From NCBI RefSeq assembly GCF_947493875.1, contig NZ_CANLSU010000002.1, forward strand, positions 1 through 64,000: a DNA stretch of 64,000 nt. Reading direction: 5' to 3'. The notes beneath the pieces were generated by a model. That model searched no databases and was not told the origin of the DNA. It worked only from the letters and a program-made list of their open reading frames with translations. The position numbers and the translations under genes are program-made. Shown here in pieces: positions 56,477 to 64,000 of the stretch; position 1 is the first letter of the stretch; each line of letters starts with the position of its first letter. Origin of the DNA: an uncultured Marinococcus sp. (GTDB lineage: Bacteria > Bacillota > Bacilli > Bacillales > Marinococcaceae).

Positions 56477-58025
56477 ACTTTTTGCGAATAAGTGGTTTGT
56501 CCGCTTTATCTCTCTTGCTTTTGCCGTCATGCTTTACTTAATTGTGAATATGGATCCAACGGTAAATAACGCCGGCGTCGTACCAGACGGTGAAGATCAA
56601 ACATATACAATCGAAGACGTGAATATTACCCCGGAATACAATGAGGAAGAGTACGCGATTACAAATATGACTAAAAATGCAGATGTAACGCTCGCTGGTT
56701 CGCAGACGGCTATTATGCTGTTTCGCCTGTCACGGTCCGACAGCTATGAACTTTATTTAGACATGCAGAGCCTGGGCGCCGGAACGCATAACGTTCAGGT
56801 AAGTCATCGTGATTTTCCGACAGATCTGGAGGTAACCCCGTCACCGGAATACGCGACGGTAACGCTCGAAGAAAAGCAGGAAACGACCTTTCCGCTTGAA
56901 ACACAAATTTTGAACGAAAAGGAAAATGAAGAGTTTTCTTTTGGGAACCCGACCGTCAGCCCTGAGGAAGTGACGGTAAGCGGGGCCGGTACTGTTATCG
57001 AACAAATTGACCGGGTTGTTGCCCAGGTGGATGTATCTGAAGCAGATGGTGACATTAATGGAAGCTTTCCGGTAGCGGCACTCGATACGGAGGGCAACGA
57101 GCTGGATGTAAATATAGAACCGCAGGAGGCATCAGTGGAGCTATCTGCTGATGCTCCTTCAAAAGAAGTGCCGGTAAACGTGGAACGGACAGGCAATTTA
57201 AGTGCAGATACATCAATTAGTGAAGTCACAGCTTCCGAAGAAGCAGTAACTATTTACGGCAGCGAGGAAGCAGTACAAAATACAGAAAGCATTAATGCAT
57301 CTCTCAACCTGAATGAAATTAGTGAAAGCGGCACGTATGAACTGGATGTACAGTTTCCGGACGGCATCCAACGGACAAATCCTGAAAATTTAAGCGCCTC
57401 TGTGACGATAGAGGGCGAAGATCAGGCTACGCTTGAAAACGTACCTATTTCGATTGTGAATTTGCCTTCAGGTGCATCGACGAGCTGGGTGAACCCTTCC
57501 TCGGGCCAAATGAATGTGCAAATATATGGAGCAGCCGGAACGCTTGAGGGTGTCAGTGCAGAAGATATTACGCTGGAGGCACTTTGGAGCGGCAGCGGCT
57601 CCTCCAGTGAGGAGTCCTATATTCTTCCTGTGGAAGCGAGCGGGCCGGAAGGAGTGCAGATTTCTCCGGCAAGGGAGAATGTGGAAGTAACCCTTCAGCA
57701 GGAAGAAAGCAGAGAAGAAACGGAAGAGGAAGCAGAGCCGGAAGGTGAGACGCCGGAAGAGCAGCAGAACGAAAATACAGACGAGCCCGAAGACTCTGGT
57801 CAGAATGATGAAGAAGGTGATTCTTCCGGTCAGGATGGCTCGACAGAAGATACAGAAAATGGCAGCGGGTCAAATGGACAGGATAATGATACAGAAACAG
57901 AGCCGGCACCAGAATCTGGAAACACTGAAGAAGATGGCTCCGGGGGTACAGAAGAAACACCGGCAGAAAATGAAGAAGAGGTTCCTGCGGAAGAAAATAC
58001 TGAAACGGACGGGGAACAGCAGTAA
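56469..58025 (+). CDS. cdaR: CdaA regulator CdaR (YbbR) with long acidic tail
   Basis: The 518-residue protein has one N-terminal membrane helix (WFVRFISLAFAVMLYLIVNM) and three to four extracytoplasmic YbbR repeats (~40-400, each with V.V..P..V.V-type strands, for example PTVSPEEVTVSGAGTVIEQI and ISEVTASEEAVTIYGSEEAV). A C-terminal ~110-residue tail is almost entirely Glu, Asp, Gly, Ser, Asn and Gln. It binds CdaA and modulates its activity. The tail is not a usual feature of CdaR and suits a salt-rich exterior. It overlaps cdaA. Confidence 0.93.
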   Translation: MDKLFANKWFVRFISLAFAVMLYLIVNMDPTVNNAGVVPDGEDQTYTIEDVNITPEYNEEEYAITNMTKNADVTLAGSQTAIMLFRLSRSDSYELYLDMQSLGAGTHNVQVSHRDFPTDLEVTPSPEYATVTLEEKQETTFPLETQILNEKENEEFSFGNPTVSPEEVTVSGAGTVIEQIDRVVAQVDVSEADGDINGSFPVAALDTEGNELDVNIEPQEASVELSADAPSKEVPVNVERTGNLSADTSISEVTASEEAVTIYGSEEAVQNTESINASLNLNEISESGTYELDVQFPDGIQRTNPENLSASVTIEGEDQATLENVPISIVNLPSGASTSWVNPSSGQMNVQIYGAAGTLEGVSAEDITLEALWSGSGSSSEESYILPVEASGPEGVQISPARENVEVTLQQEESREETEEEAEPEGETPEEQQNENTDEPEDSGQNDEEGDSSGQDGSTEDTENGSGSNGQDNDTETEPAPESGNTEEDGSGGTEETPAENEEEVPAEENTETDGEQQ

Positions 58026-58068
58026 ACACCATCAGGGAATTGTGTAAGAATAAAGGAGAGATTTAACC

Positions 58069-59415
58069 ATGGGGAAATATTTTGGTACAGACGGAGTCAG
58101 GGGTGTTGCCAATACAGAACTGACACCGGAATTTGCTTTCCGGCTCGGACGTGCTGGCGGTTATTTGTTAACGAAGGATCATGAACATCCAAAAGTATTA
58201 ATAGGCAAGGATACGCGGATCAGCGGGGAAATGCTTGAAGGAGCGATGGTCGCGGGTCTTCTTTCCATTGGAGTGGAAGTGATGCGTCTTGGAACCATTA
58301 CTACGCCGGGAGTGGCTTATTTAACTAAGGCAGTCAGTGCTCAGGCGGGGATTATGATTTCCGCTTCCCATAACCCGGTGGCAGATAACGGCATTAAGTT
58401 TTTCGGAGCAGATGGCTTCAAGCTGAATGACGATCAGGAAGCAGAAATCGAGCGCCACCTTGAAGGGGACGACCAGATGCCACGCCCGGTAGGTGGGCAG
58501 CTTGGAAGCGTTAATGACTATTTTGAAGGTCGTCAGAAATATCTCCAGTTTTTGAAGAATACGGTCAGTGAGGATTTCTCGAGCCTGCACATCGCTCTTG
58601 ATTGTGCAAATGGGGCGGCTTCTTCTTTAGCTCCGCATTTAATGGCAGATCTTGAGGCTGATATTTCTACTATTGGAAACAATCCGGATGGAATTAATAT
58701 TAATGAGGGTGTTGGCTCTACGCATCCGGAAGCTTTGGCTGCCTTCGTCGTTGAAAAAGGAGCGGACCTTGGTCTTGCCTTTGACGGCGACGCAGACCGG
58801 CTGATTGCTGTAGATGAGAACGGGAACATTGTTGATGGCGATCAGATTATGTATATCTGTGGCAAGCATCTGAAGCAGGAGCTGATGCTGAACAAAAATA
58901 CGGTAGTAACGACGATTATGAGCAACATCGGCCTGCATAAATCCCTGCAGGAGATTGATGTTGAAACGGTGCAGACAAAAGTTGGAGACCGCCACGTCAT
59001 GGAAGAAATGAGGACAAATGGGTACAGCCTGGGAGGAGAGCAGTCCGGGCACCTGATTTTTCTTGACTTGACCACCACAGGGGATGGAATGCTGAGCGCA
59101 CTGCAGCTCGTGGATATGGTAAAAAAATCGGGCAAAAAATTATCAGAGCTTGCCGCTGAAATGCCGAGATTTCCACAAAAGCTGGTCAATGTCCGCGTGA
59201 CGGATAAATACGAGGTGGAAAATAATCCAAAGGTTAAAGAAGTAATAGACCGGATCGAAGCGGAAACCGGGGACAAAGGGAGAATCCTTGTGCGCCCTTC
59301 CGGCACCGAACCACTCGTCCGGGTGATGGCAGAGGCTGAAACAGAAGAGCTGTGCAACAATTACGTAAAAGAAATTGCTGACGTAGTTCAGGCAGAAATG
59401 GGCCTGGATAAATAA
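58069..59415 (+). CDS. glmM: Phosphoglucosamine mutase GlmM
   Basis: The 448-residue mutase interconverts glucosamine-6-P and glucosamine-1-P for UDP-GlcNAc. The phosphoserine is Ser100 ([18 protein letters not shown]), the Mg loop is DGDADR, and the sugar and phosphate loops are GGEQSGH and [12 protein letters not shown]. In known relatives it forms a complex with CdaA and lowers c-di-AMP synthesis; the operon order cdaA-cdaR-glmM fits. AAAGGAGAG precedes the ATG. Confidence 0.97.
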   Translation: MGKYFGTDGVRGVANTELTPEFAFRLGRAGGYLLTKDHEHPKVLIGKDTRISGEMLEGAMVAGLLSIGVEVMRLGTITTPGVAYLTKAVSAQAGIMISASHNPVADNGIKFFGADGFKLNDDQEAEIERHLEGDDQMPRPVGGQLGSVNDYFEGRQKYLQFLKNTVSEDFSSLHIALDCANGAASSLAPHLMADLEADISTIGNNPDGININEGVGSTHPEALAAFVVEKGADLGLAFDGDADRLIAVDENGNIVDGDQIMYICGKHLKQELMLNKNTVVTTIMSNIGLHKSLQEIDVETVQTKVGDRHVMEEMRTNGYSLGGEQSGHLIFLDLTTTGDGMLSALQLVDMVKKSGKKLSELAAEMPRFPQKLVNVRVTDKYEVENNPKVKEVIDRIEAETGDKGRILVRPSGTEPLVRVMAEAETEELCNNYVKEIADVVQAEMGLDK

Positions 59416-59417
59416 GT

Positions 59418-59456
59418 AAAGAACGCCGGGTGGCAGAGCCCGGCGTTCTTTATGTT
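59418..59456 (+). terminator. Terminator of the cdaA-cdaR-glmM operon
   Basis: AAAGAACGCCGGG pairs with CCCGGCGTTCTTT across TGGCAGAG, followed by further T. Confidence 0.9.
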
Positions 59457-59585
59457 TAAAATATAATAATTTCGGTAACGGTCATGCGGTGTGTAACTTT
59501 TTTATGTAAATTGCGACTAATATTAAGTGTTTCTTAAAAAGAGGAAATATACATATTTGCATGAAAAAATTTCACAATTTCACAA

Positions 59586-59614
59586 TTGATTACAGCAAGC
59601 ATATAGCGTATTAT
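59586..59614 (+). promoter_or_regulatory. glmS promoter
   Basis: TTGATT (59586-59591), a 17-base spacer and TATTAT (59609-59614) lie about 50 bases ahead of the ribozyme cleavage site. Confidence 0.6.
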
Positions 59615-59660
59615 TATGTATAAATCTAGTGAAGAAAGGAGCAGGAGTAAAGTTTCATTA

Positions 59661-59845
59661 TTGAAGCGCTAGGGCTGTTTTGGAACGAAAAACAAAACAG
59701 TTGACGAGGTGGAGGTTTATCGATTAATCGGCGGATGCCTCCCGGCTGCATGTCTCAGCTGAAAGTGCTGGCTTAAATCATGAAGGCGACTTCGTGGCTA
59801 AAGGCCAGGACAAAGGCATGAAACTGGAAAATGAAATTGTGAAAG
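59661..59845 (+). ncRNA. glmS ribozyme/riboswitch
   Basis: The self-cleaving ribozyme responds to glucosamine-6-phosphate. The cleavage site is between A59665 and G59666 (TTGAAGCGCT). The conserved catalytic core GACGAGGTGGAGGTTTATCG followed by GGCGGATGCCTCCCGGCTG is nearly identical to known Bacillus glmS ribozymes, and the P3/P4 elements continue to about 59845. It lies ~110 bases before glmS. High glucosamine-6-P should trigger cleavage and mRNA decay. The 3' boundary is approximate. Confidence 0.95.
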
Positions 59846-59956
59846 AGCACCCGTGAAAACAACATCAATAAAAAAATTAAACGAGACGAGTGGGGCATCA
59901 GTAAATGTCCCGCGACATATGCTCATGCTCCGCCGGTTATAGGAGGGTATCCACGT

Positions 59957-61759
59957 ATGTGTGGAATTGTAGGATATATTGGAAATGAGCAGGCGTCGGA
60001 CATTTTGTTAAAGGGACTTCATAAGCTTGAATACCGGGGCTACGATTCAGCCGGTATAGCGGTAGTAGACAATGACGGTGTTAGTGTATACAAGGAAAAA
60101 GGACGCATTGCCGCTCTCGAAGAAACGGTAAACGGCCAGGCAAATGGTACGATCGGGATCGGCCATACGCGCTGGGCGACACACGGAGCACCGAGCCGGG
60201 ACAATGCGCATCCGCATCAAAGCATCAGCGGCCGCTTTACGCTTGTACACAACGGGGTCATTGAGAACTATCAGCAGCTCCAGCAGCATTACCTTGACAG
60301 AGTGTCTCTTCGCAGCCAGACTGATACGGAAATCATCGTGCAGCTTGTAGAGAAGTTCAGCCAGGAAGGGCTTAACACAGAAGCTGCCTTCCGGCGTACT
60401 CTGGCTCTTCTAAAAGGATCCTACGCTTTGGCATTAATCGACAACGATGATGAAGAAACCATCTATGTCGGAAAAAATAAGAGCCCGCTCCTCGTTGGTT
60501 TAGGAGAAGGTAAAAACGTTATTGCTTCGGATGCAATGGCAATGCTTCACACGACGAAGCAGTTTATTGAAATTATGGACGAAGAAGTTGTTATCGTGAC
60601 ACGTGATTCTGTGCAGGTAAAAGACCTGGAAGGAACTGTTCAGAGCCGCGAGCCTTTCGTGACAGACATTGACGAATCTGATACCGAAAAGGGCACCTAC
60701 GATCACTTTATGCTCAAGGAAATTGATGAACAGCCATTTGTTATTCGTAACATCATCCAGAAATACCAGGACGAAGACGGCGACATTAAGCTTGAAGAAG
60801 ATATTCGTGCAGCGATTAATTATTCTGACCGCATTTATATTCTCGCAGCCGGTACAAGCTATCATGCCGGACTCGTAGGTAAAGAAATGATTGAAAAAAT
60901 CGGACAGAAGCCGGTGGAAGTACACATTGCGAGCGAATTTTTGTATAACCAGCCGCTTCTTTCCGAAAAGCCGTTGTTTATCTTTATTTCCCAAAGCGGG
61001 GAGACTGCCGACAGTCGTGGTGTTCTCGTCAATGTGAAAAAACAGGGTCATCCTTCGATCACGATTACGAACGTACCCGGCTCGACGCTGTCCCGTGAGG
61101 CAGATTTTACGCTTCATACGTACGCCGGTCCTGAGATTGCGGTTGCTTCAACGAAAGCTTACACTGCTCAAATGGCGGTAATGTCAATTCTTGCTATGGA
61201 CATTGCCCGGGCCCGCGGCATTGAATCTGATTTTAATGCTATTCAGCAGCTGGGGCTCGCGGCTAACGCCATGGAGACGCTTTGTGACCAAAAAGATGTT
61301 ATGGAAGGCATCGCAAGGGAATATTTGAGTGAAACGCGCAACTGCTTCTTTATTGGACGTGCACTTGACTATCATGTGGTGCTTGAAGGTGCATTAAAGC
61401 TGAAGGAAATTTCATACATTCAGGCTGAAGGATTTGCCGGTGGCGAATTGAAGCACGGTACAATTGCGCTTATTGAAGAAGGCACCCCTGTCATTGCCGT
61501 AACGACGCAGAACCATGTCAATTTAAATACGCGGGGGAACCTGCAGGAAGTGGTGGCACGTGGAGCCAATCCATGCGTGATTGCCTCCGAAACAAATCAC
61601 CAGGAAGGCGATAACATCGTACTTCCGGATCTGCACGAAGTAATGACGCCTATTGTTTCGGTCATTCCACTGCAGCTTATCTCTTACTATGCAGCGATGC
61701 ACCGCGGCTGCGACGTGGATAAGCCGCGTAACCTGGCAAAAAGCGTAACTGTCGAATAG
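59957..61759 (+). CDS. glmS: Glutamine--fructose-6-phosphate aminotransferase GlmS
   Basis: The 600-residue enzyme makes glucosamine-6-P from fructose-6-P and glutamine. The N-terminal glutaminase (MCGIVGYIG, with Cys at the mature N-terminus, GHTRWATHG) is followed by two SIS isomerase domains ([30 protein letters not shown]) and the terminal KSVTVE. AGGAGGGTATCCACGT precedes the ATG. Its mRNA carries the glmS ribozyme, so it is feedback-controlled. Confidence 0.97.
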   Translation: MCGIVGYIGNEQASDILLKGLHKLEYRGYDSAGIAVVDNDGVSVYKEKGRIAALEETVNGQANGTIGIGHTRWATHGAPSRDNAHPHQSISGRFTLVHNGVIENYQQLQQHYLDRVSLRSQTDTEIIVQLVEKFSQEGLNTEAAFRRTLALLKGSYALALIDNDDEETIYVGKNKSPLLVGLGEGKNVIASDAMAMLHTTKQFIEIMDEEVVIVTRDSVQVKDLEGTVQSREPFVTDIDESDTEKGTYDHFMLKEIDEQPFVIRNIIQKYQDEDGDIKLEEDIRAAINYSDRIYILAAGTSYHAGLVGKEMIEKIGQKPVEVHIASEFLYNQPLLSEKPLFIFISQSGETADSRGVLVNVKKQGHPSITITNVPGSTLSREADFTLHTYAGPEIAVASTKAYTAQMAVMSILAMDIARARGIESDFNAIQQLGLAANAMETLCDQKDVMEGIAREYLSETRNCFFIGRALDYHVVLEGALKLKEISYIQAEGFAGGELKHGTIALIEEGTPVIAVTTQNHVNLNTRGNLQEVVARGANPCVIASETNHQEGDNIVLPDLHEVMTPIVSVIPLQLISYYAAMHRGCDVDKPRNLAKSVTVE

Positions 61760-61792
61760 TCAAAGGTTCGGCAGGACAGCAATATATACTAA

Positions 61793-61829
61793 GGGTCCAT
61801 TGGAAAAAAATCCAATGGACTCTTTTTAT
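61793..61829 (+). terminator. Terminator of glmS
   Basis: GTCCATTGGA pairs with TCCAATGGAC around AAAAAA, followed by TCTTTTTAT. The 270 bases that follow (to 62098) contain no convincing gene; a TATAAT (61932-61937) is the only promoter-like element seen. Confidence 0.88.
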
Positions 61830-62098
61830 AAGTTAATGTTGAATAAAATATTGAGAGGCAATGGAAATATGAGCTTTAATTAACTTAGCCTGAATCAACT
61901 ATATTTTATAGGAAACTTTAACGGAATTAGGTATAATAAGGGAGATGTATTGCGCTTACCCTCTGTTATTGAAGTAATATAAAAATGGTCTTATTTCAGA
62001 AGGATATAAGCAGAGCAGTCCCCGGGCAAGGGAGTCGAAAATTCTTTGCAGATAGTATATTAAGTTTTTTTAAGAATATTAAAGTGAGGGTGAAGCGG

Positions 62099-63055
62099 TT
62101 GGCGTATTTGTTTTTACTCATTGGTTTTGCACTCCTGATTAAAGGCGCCGATTTTTTTGTTGATGGCGCCTCAAGCATTGCCGGCAATTTAAAGGTGTCC
62201 CCGCTTTTAATCGGGCTGACGATTGTAGCCTTTGGCACAAGCTCTCCGGAAGCAACGGTGAGTGTCCTTGCCGCCTTGGACGGCAGTGCCGGTGTTGCTC
62301 TCGGTAACGTAATTGGAAGCAATATTTTCAACATCACGCTTGTGATCGGTGTAACGGCATTAATTGCCCCGCTCGCCGTCGAAAATGAAACAGTGAGAAA
62401 AGAGATTCCTTTCACACTGCTTGCGGGTGTGGCGCTTCTTATTCTAATGAGTGACACTGCTCTTCAGGCGCTTAGTGAAAATGTAATCACACGTAGTGAT
62501 GGCTTTGTGTTCCTGTTGTTTTTCACCGTGTTTTTATATTATATATTTGAAGTGGCCCGAAGGAACCGGGCTGCCCAGTCAGAGAACCAAATGAGTGCTC
62601 CGGCTGCCCCGTGGACAAAAAATATACTGCTGACCGTCGGCGGGCTCGCAGCCATCATTTTTGGCGGGGACCTGGTAGTCGACAGCGCGACTGAAATTGC
62701 GCTTGCGTTTGGGATGAGTGAAACACTGGTTGGTTTGACTATCGTTGCTATTGGGACGTCCCTGCCGGAATTGATTACTTCCATTACGGCGGCGATTAAA
62801 AAAGAAACAGACATAGCGATCGGCAATATTGTCGGAAGCAATATTTTCAACATTTTCTTTGTGCTCGGTGCCGCTTCCATAATCTCTCCGCTTGCAGTAG
62901 AAAGCAAAATTTTTATGGACATTTCGCTTATGATCATCCTGACAGTGCTGCTGCTCGTTTTTTCGAGAACCAATTTCAGAATTGGCCGCCGGGAAGGCGC
63001 TGTTCTTGCAGCCGCATATATTATTTACCTGATTTATATTATTATCCGTAACTAA
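62099..63055 (+). CDS. Calcium/sodium antiporter (CaCA family, YrbG-like)
   Basis: The ~318-residue, ten-helix exchanger has the two inverted alpha repeats: IVAFGTSSPEATVS with GNVIGSNIFNITLVIG in the first, and IVAIGTSLPELITS with GNIVGSNIFNIFFVLG in the second. Conserved Glu and Asn residues of both ion sites are present. It probably exchanges Ca2+ for Na+ or H+. TTG 62099 is chosen because GAGGGTGA precedes it and the first helix (LAYLFLLIGFALLIKGADFF) begins there; the open frame extends 38 residues upstream. It is a single gene. Confidence 0.88.
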   Translation: MAYLFLLIGFALLIKGADFFVDGASSIAGNLKVSPLLIGLTIVAFGTSSPEATVSVLAALDGSAGVALGNVIGSNIFNITLVIGVTALIAPLAVENETVRKEIPFTLLAGVALLILMSDTALQALSENVITRSDGFVFLLFFTVFLYYIFEVARRNRAAQSENQMSAPAAPWTKNILLTVGGLAAIIFGGDLVVDSATEIALAFGMSETLVGLTIVAIGTSLPELITSITAAIKKETDIAIGNIVGSNIFNIFFVLGAASIISPLAVESKIFMDISLMIILTVLLLVFSRTNFRIGRREGAVLAAAYIIYLIYIIIRN

Positions 63056-63066
63056 ATAGAATGATT

Positions 63067-63099
63067 GAACTGTCTGGGAGCTCCGGGCAGTTTTTTTAT
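63067..63099 (+). terminator. Terminator of the CaCA antiporter gene
   Basis: ACTGTCTGGGAG pairs imperfectly with CTCCGGGCAGT (near-continuous stem), followed by T7. Confidence 0.8.
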
Positions 63100-63128
63100 G
63101 CCATTTTCAGGTGCCTCCGGTTATAAAT

Positions 63129-63154
63129 GTTTACTATTTCCTGTTAGCAGGTAA
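63129..63154 (+). promoter_or_regulatory. SigB-like promoter of the SDR gene
   Basis: GTTTAC (63129-63134), 14 bases, then AGGTAA (63149-63154) resembles the SigB consensus GTTTAA-N12-15-GGGTAT. It lies 46 bases upstream of the start. B. subtilis homologues such as YdaD are general-stress proteins. Confidence 0.5.
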
Positions 63155-63199
63155 CTAAAAAAGTATTACCTTAACAATGAAAAAGGAGCACTGATATAA

Positions 63200-64000
63200 A
63201 TGGATATTAATAAACAGCAGCAGGATGGCCAGCCAAAGCAGACCCAGCCCGAGCAGCCAGGCCTTGAGTCAGAGATGAAGCCGCTGCCAATCCAGCCGCT
63301 CGATTATAAAGGAAGCGGAAAGCTGACGGACCGGGTGGCTCTGATCACTGGTGGTGACAGCGGCATCGGCCGCGCGGTGGCCATCGCCTATGCCAAAGAG
63401 GGAGCCCATGTAGTCATTAACTATTTGGAGCAAGAGCAGAGCGACGCCGATGAAACGAAAAAACTGATTGAAAACGAAGGCGTACAGGCTATGCTGCTGC
63501 CCGGAGATGTCTCGGAGGAAGAAACGTGTAAATCACTGATTGAAAAGACAGTGAATGAATTTGGCAAACTCGATATTCTTGTAAATAATTCTGCGATTCA
63601 GTTTCCAACGAGCGATTTGCAGGACATTTCGCTGGAACAGTGGGATAAAACATTCAAAACTAATTTATATTCCGTCTTTCATATGACCAAGTTTGCAATT
63701 CCGCATTTAAAAGAAGGAAGCTCTATTATCAACACTACTTCCATTAATCCGTATACTGGTAACCCGAACCTGATTGATTATACGTCCACCAAAGGAGCCA
63801 TTAACGGCTTTACCCGCAGTATGGCAGCCAACCTTGTCGGTAAAGGCATACGGGTAAATATGGTGGCACCGGGACCAATCTGGACACCGTTAATCCCTTC
63901 AACCTTTGATGAAGATTCCGTGGCAGAATTTGGAACGACGGCACCGATGGGACGTCCGGGACAGCCTTCGGAGCTGATGGGCCCTTATGTTCTTCTGGCA
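63200..64000 (+). CDS. SDR-family oxidoreductase, YdaD/YhxC-like (truncated by window end)
   Basis: 267 codons are present, with no stop before the window edge. A polar Gln-rich N-terminus (~1-40) is followed by a classical SDR domain: LITGGDSGIGRAVA (cofactor), LDILVNNSAIQ, the catalytic Ser in INTTSINPY, YTSTKGA (Tyr and Lys), and VAPGPIWTPLIP. It resembles B. subtilis YdaD/YhxC/YhxD general-stress dehydrogenases. AAAAGGAGCA precedes ATG 63200. Substrate is unknown. Confidence 0.9.
   Translation, partial: MDINKQQQDGQPKQTQPEQPGLESEMKPLPIQPLDYKGSGKLTDRVALITGGDSGIGRAVAIAYAKEGAHVVINYLEQEQSDADETKKLIENEGVQAMLLPGDVSEEETCKSLIEKTVNEFGKLDILVNNSAIQFPTSDLQDISLEQWDKTFKTNLYSVFHMTKFAIPHLKEGSSIINTTSINPYTGNPNLIDYTSTKGAINGFTRSMAANLVGKGIRVNMVAPGPIWTPLIPSTFDEDSVAEFGTTAPMGRPGQPSELMGPYVLLA

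Noticed and set aside
60500-61117. 205-residue minus-strand frame inside glmS
   Set aside because: It lies fully antisense to a well-conserved gene and resembles no protein family.

Overview
The window reads as chromosome of a low-to-mid GC, spore-forming Bacillaceae. The evidence is a Spo0E-type protein, the sigW-rsiW-cdaA-cdaR-glmM-glmS block with a glmS ribozyme, LexA- and Fur-type boxes, and many Bacillus subtilis look-alikes (YdaF, YwnA/YwnB/YwnH, MneS/YeaB, MotAB, UvrX/YqjW, PrpBCD). Several secreted or surface proteins carry long acidic, Ser/Gly/Asn-rich linkers: the SurA_N lipoprotein, the NlpC/P60 protein, the M15 lipoprotein and the CdaR tail. That fits a halophilic and/or alkaliphilic member of the family, but this is inference and I cannot name a genus.

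Layout. 1-350: 3' end of a 5S rRNA gene (tail of an rrn operon) and tRNA-Thr(GGT). 0.4-13 kb: short mixed-strand transcription units, namely a poly-gamma-glutamate hydrolase homologue, GNATs, a deoxynucleoside kinase, a secreted M23 peptidase, a SurA_N lipoprotein, two EamA permeases, an Rrf2/YwnB pair, a CDF Mn exporter and glutathione-independent formaldehyde dehydrogenase divergent from an HxlR regulator. 13-21.5 kb: cell-wall amidase, DASS symporter, NlpC/P60-like protein, Nramp-related transporter and LonC-like protease. 21.5-27.3 kb: a LacI-controlled catabolic operon (aldehyde dehydrogenase, unknown protein, 32-aa membrane protein, SSS symporter, iron alcohol dehydrogenase) with matching palindromic operators at both ends of the regulator gene. 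27-40.5 kb: Fur-box siderophore-binding lipoprotein, aminotransferase, DhaKLM dihydroxyacetone kinase, drug MFS, an oxidoreductase flanked by two related small membrane proteins, M42 peptidase, SOS-type Y-family polymerase, MarR and an MBL hydrolase. 40.5-47.5 kb: motAB, an M15 peptidase and a methylcitrate-cycle operon (prpC-prpD-prpB) behind a GntR regulator, with operator and cre candidates. 49-53 kb: a three-gene cassette of alpha/beta hydrolase, membrane-embedded Mur ligase and D-Ala-D-Ala-ligase-like protein. 52.9-53.7 kb: seven tRNA genes. 53.8-64 kb: Spo0E-like gene, sigW-rsiW, cdaA-cdaR-glmM, ribozyme-controlled glmS, a CaCA antiporter and a truncated SDR with a SigB-like promoter.

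Theme. Cell-envelope and stress functions dominate. The 54-62 kb block ties envelope stress (SigW), c-di-AMP synthesis (CdaA/CdaR) and UDP-GlcNAc precursor supply (GlmM/GlmS) together, and four separate peptidoglycan-active enzymes lie elsewhere in the window. The observations I consider most worth following are the Mur-ligase cassette, the catalytic Cys-to-Ser change in the NlpC/P60 protein, the altered metal-site motifs in the Nramp-like protein, the Cys-x-Met instead of Cys-x-Lys in the HxlR regulator next to formaldehyde dehydrogenase, the LacI-regulated operon of unknown substrate, and two unusual leader structures upstream of wall hydrolases. No CRISPR array, insertion sequence or prophage was seen.
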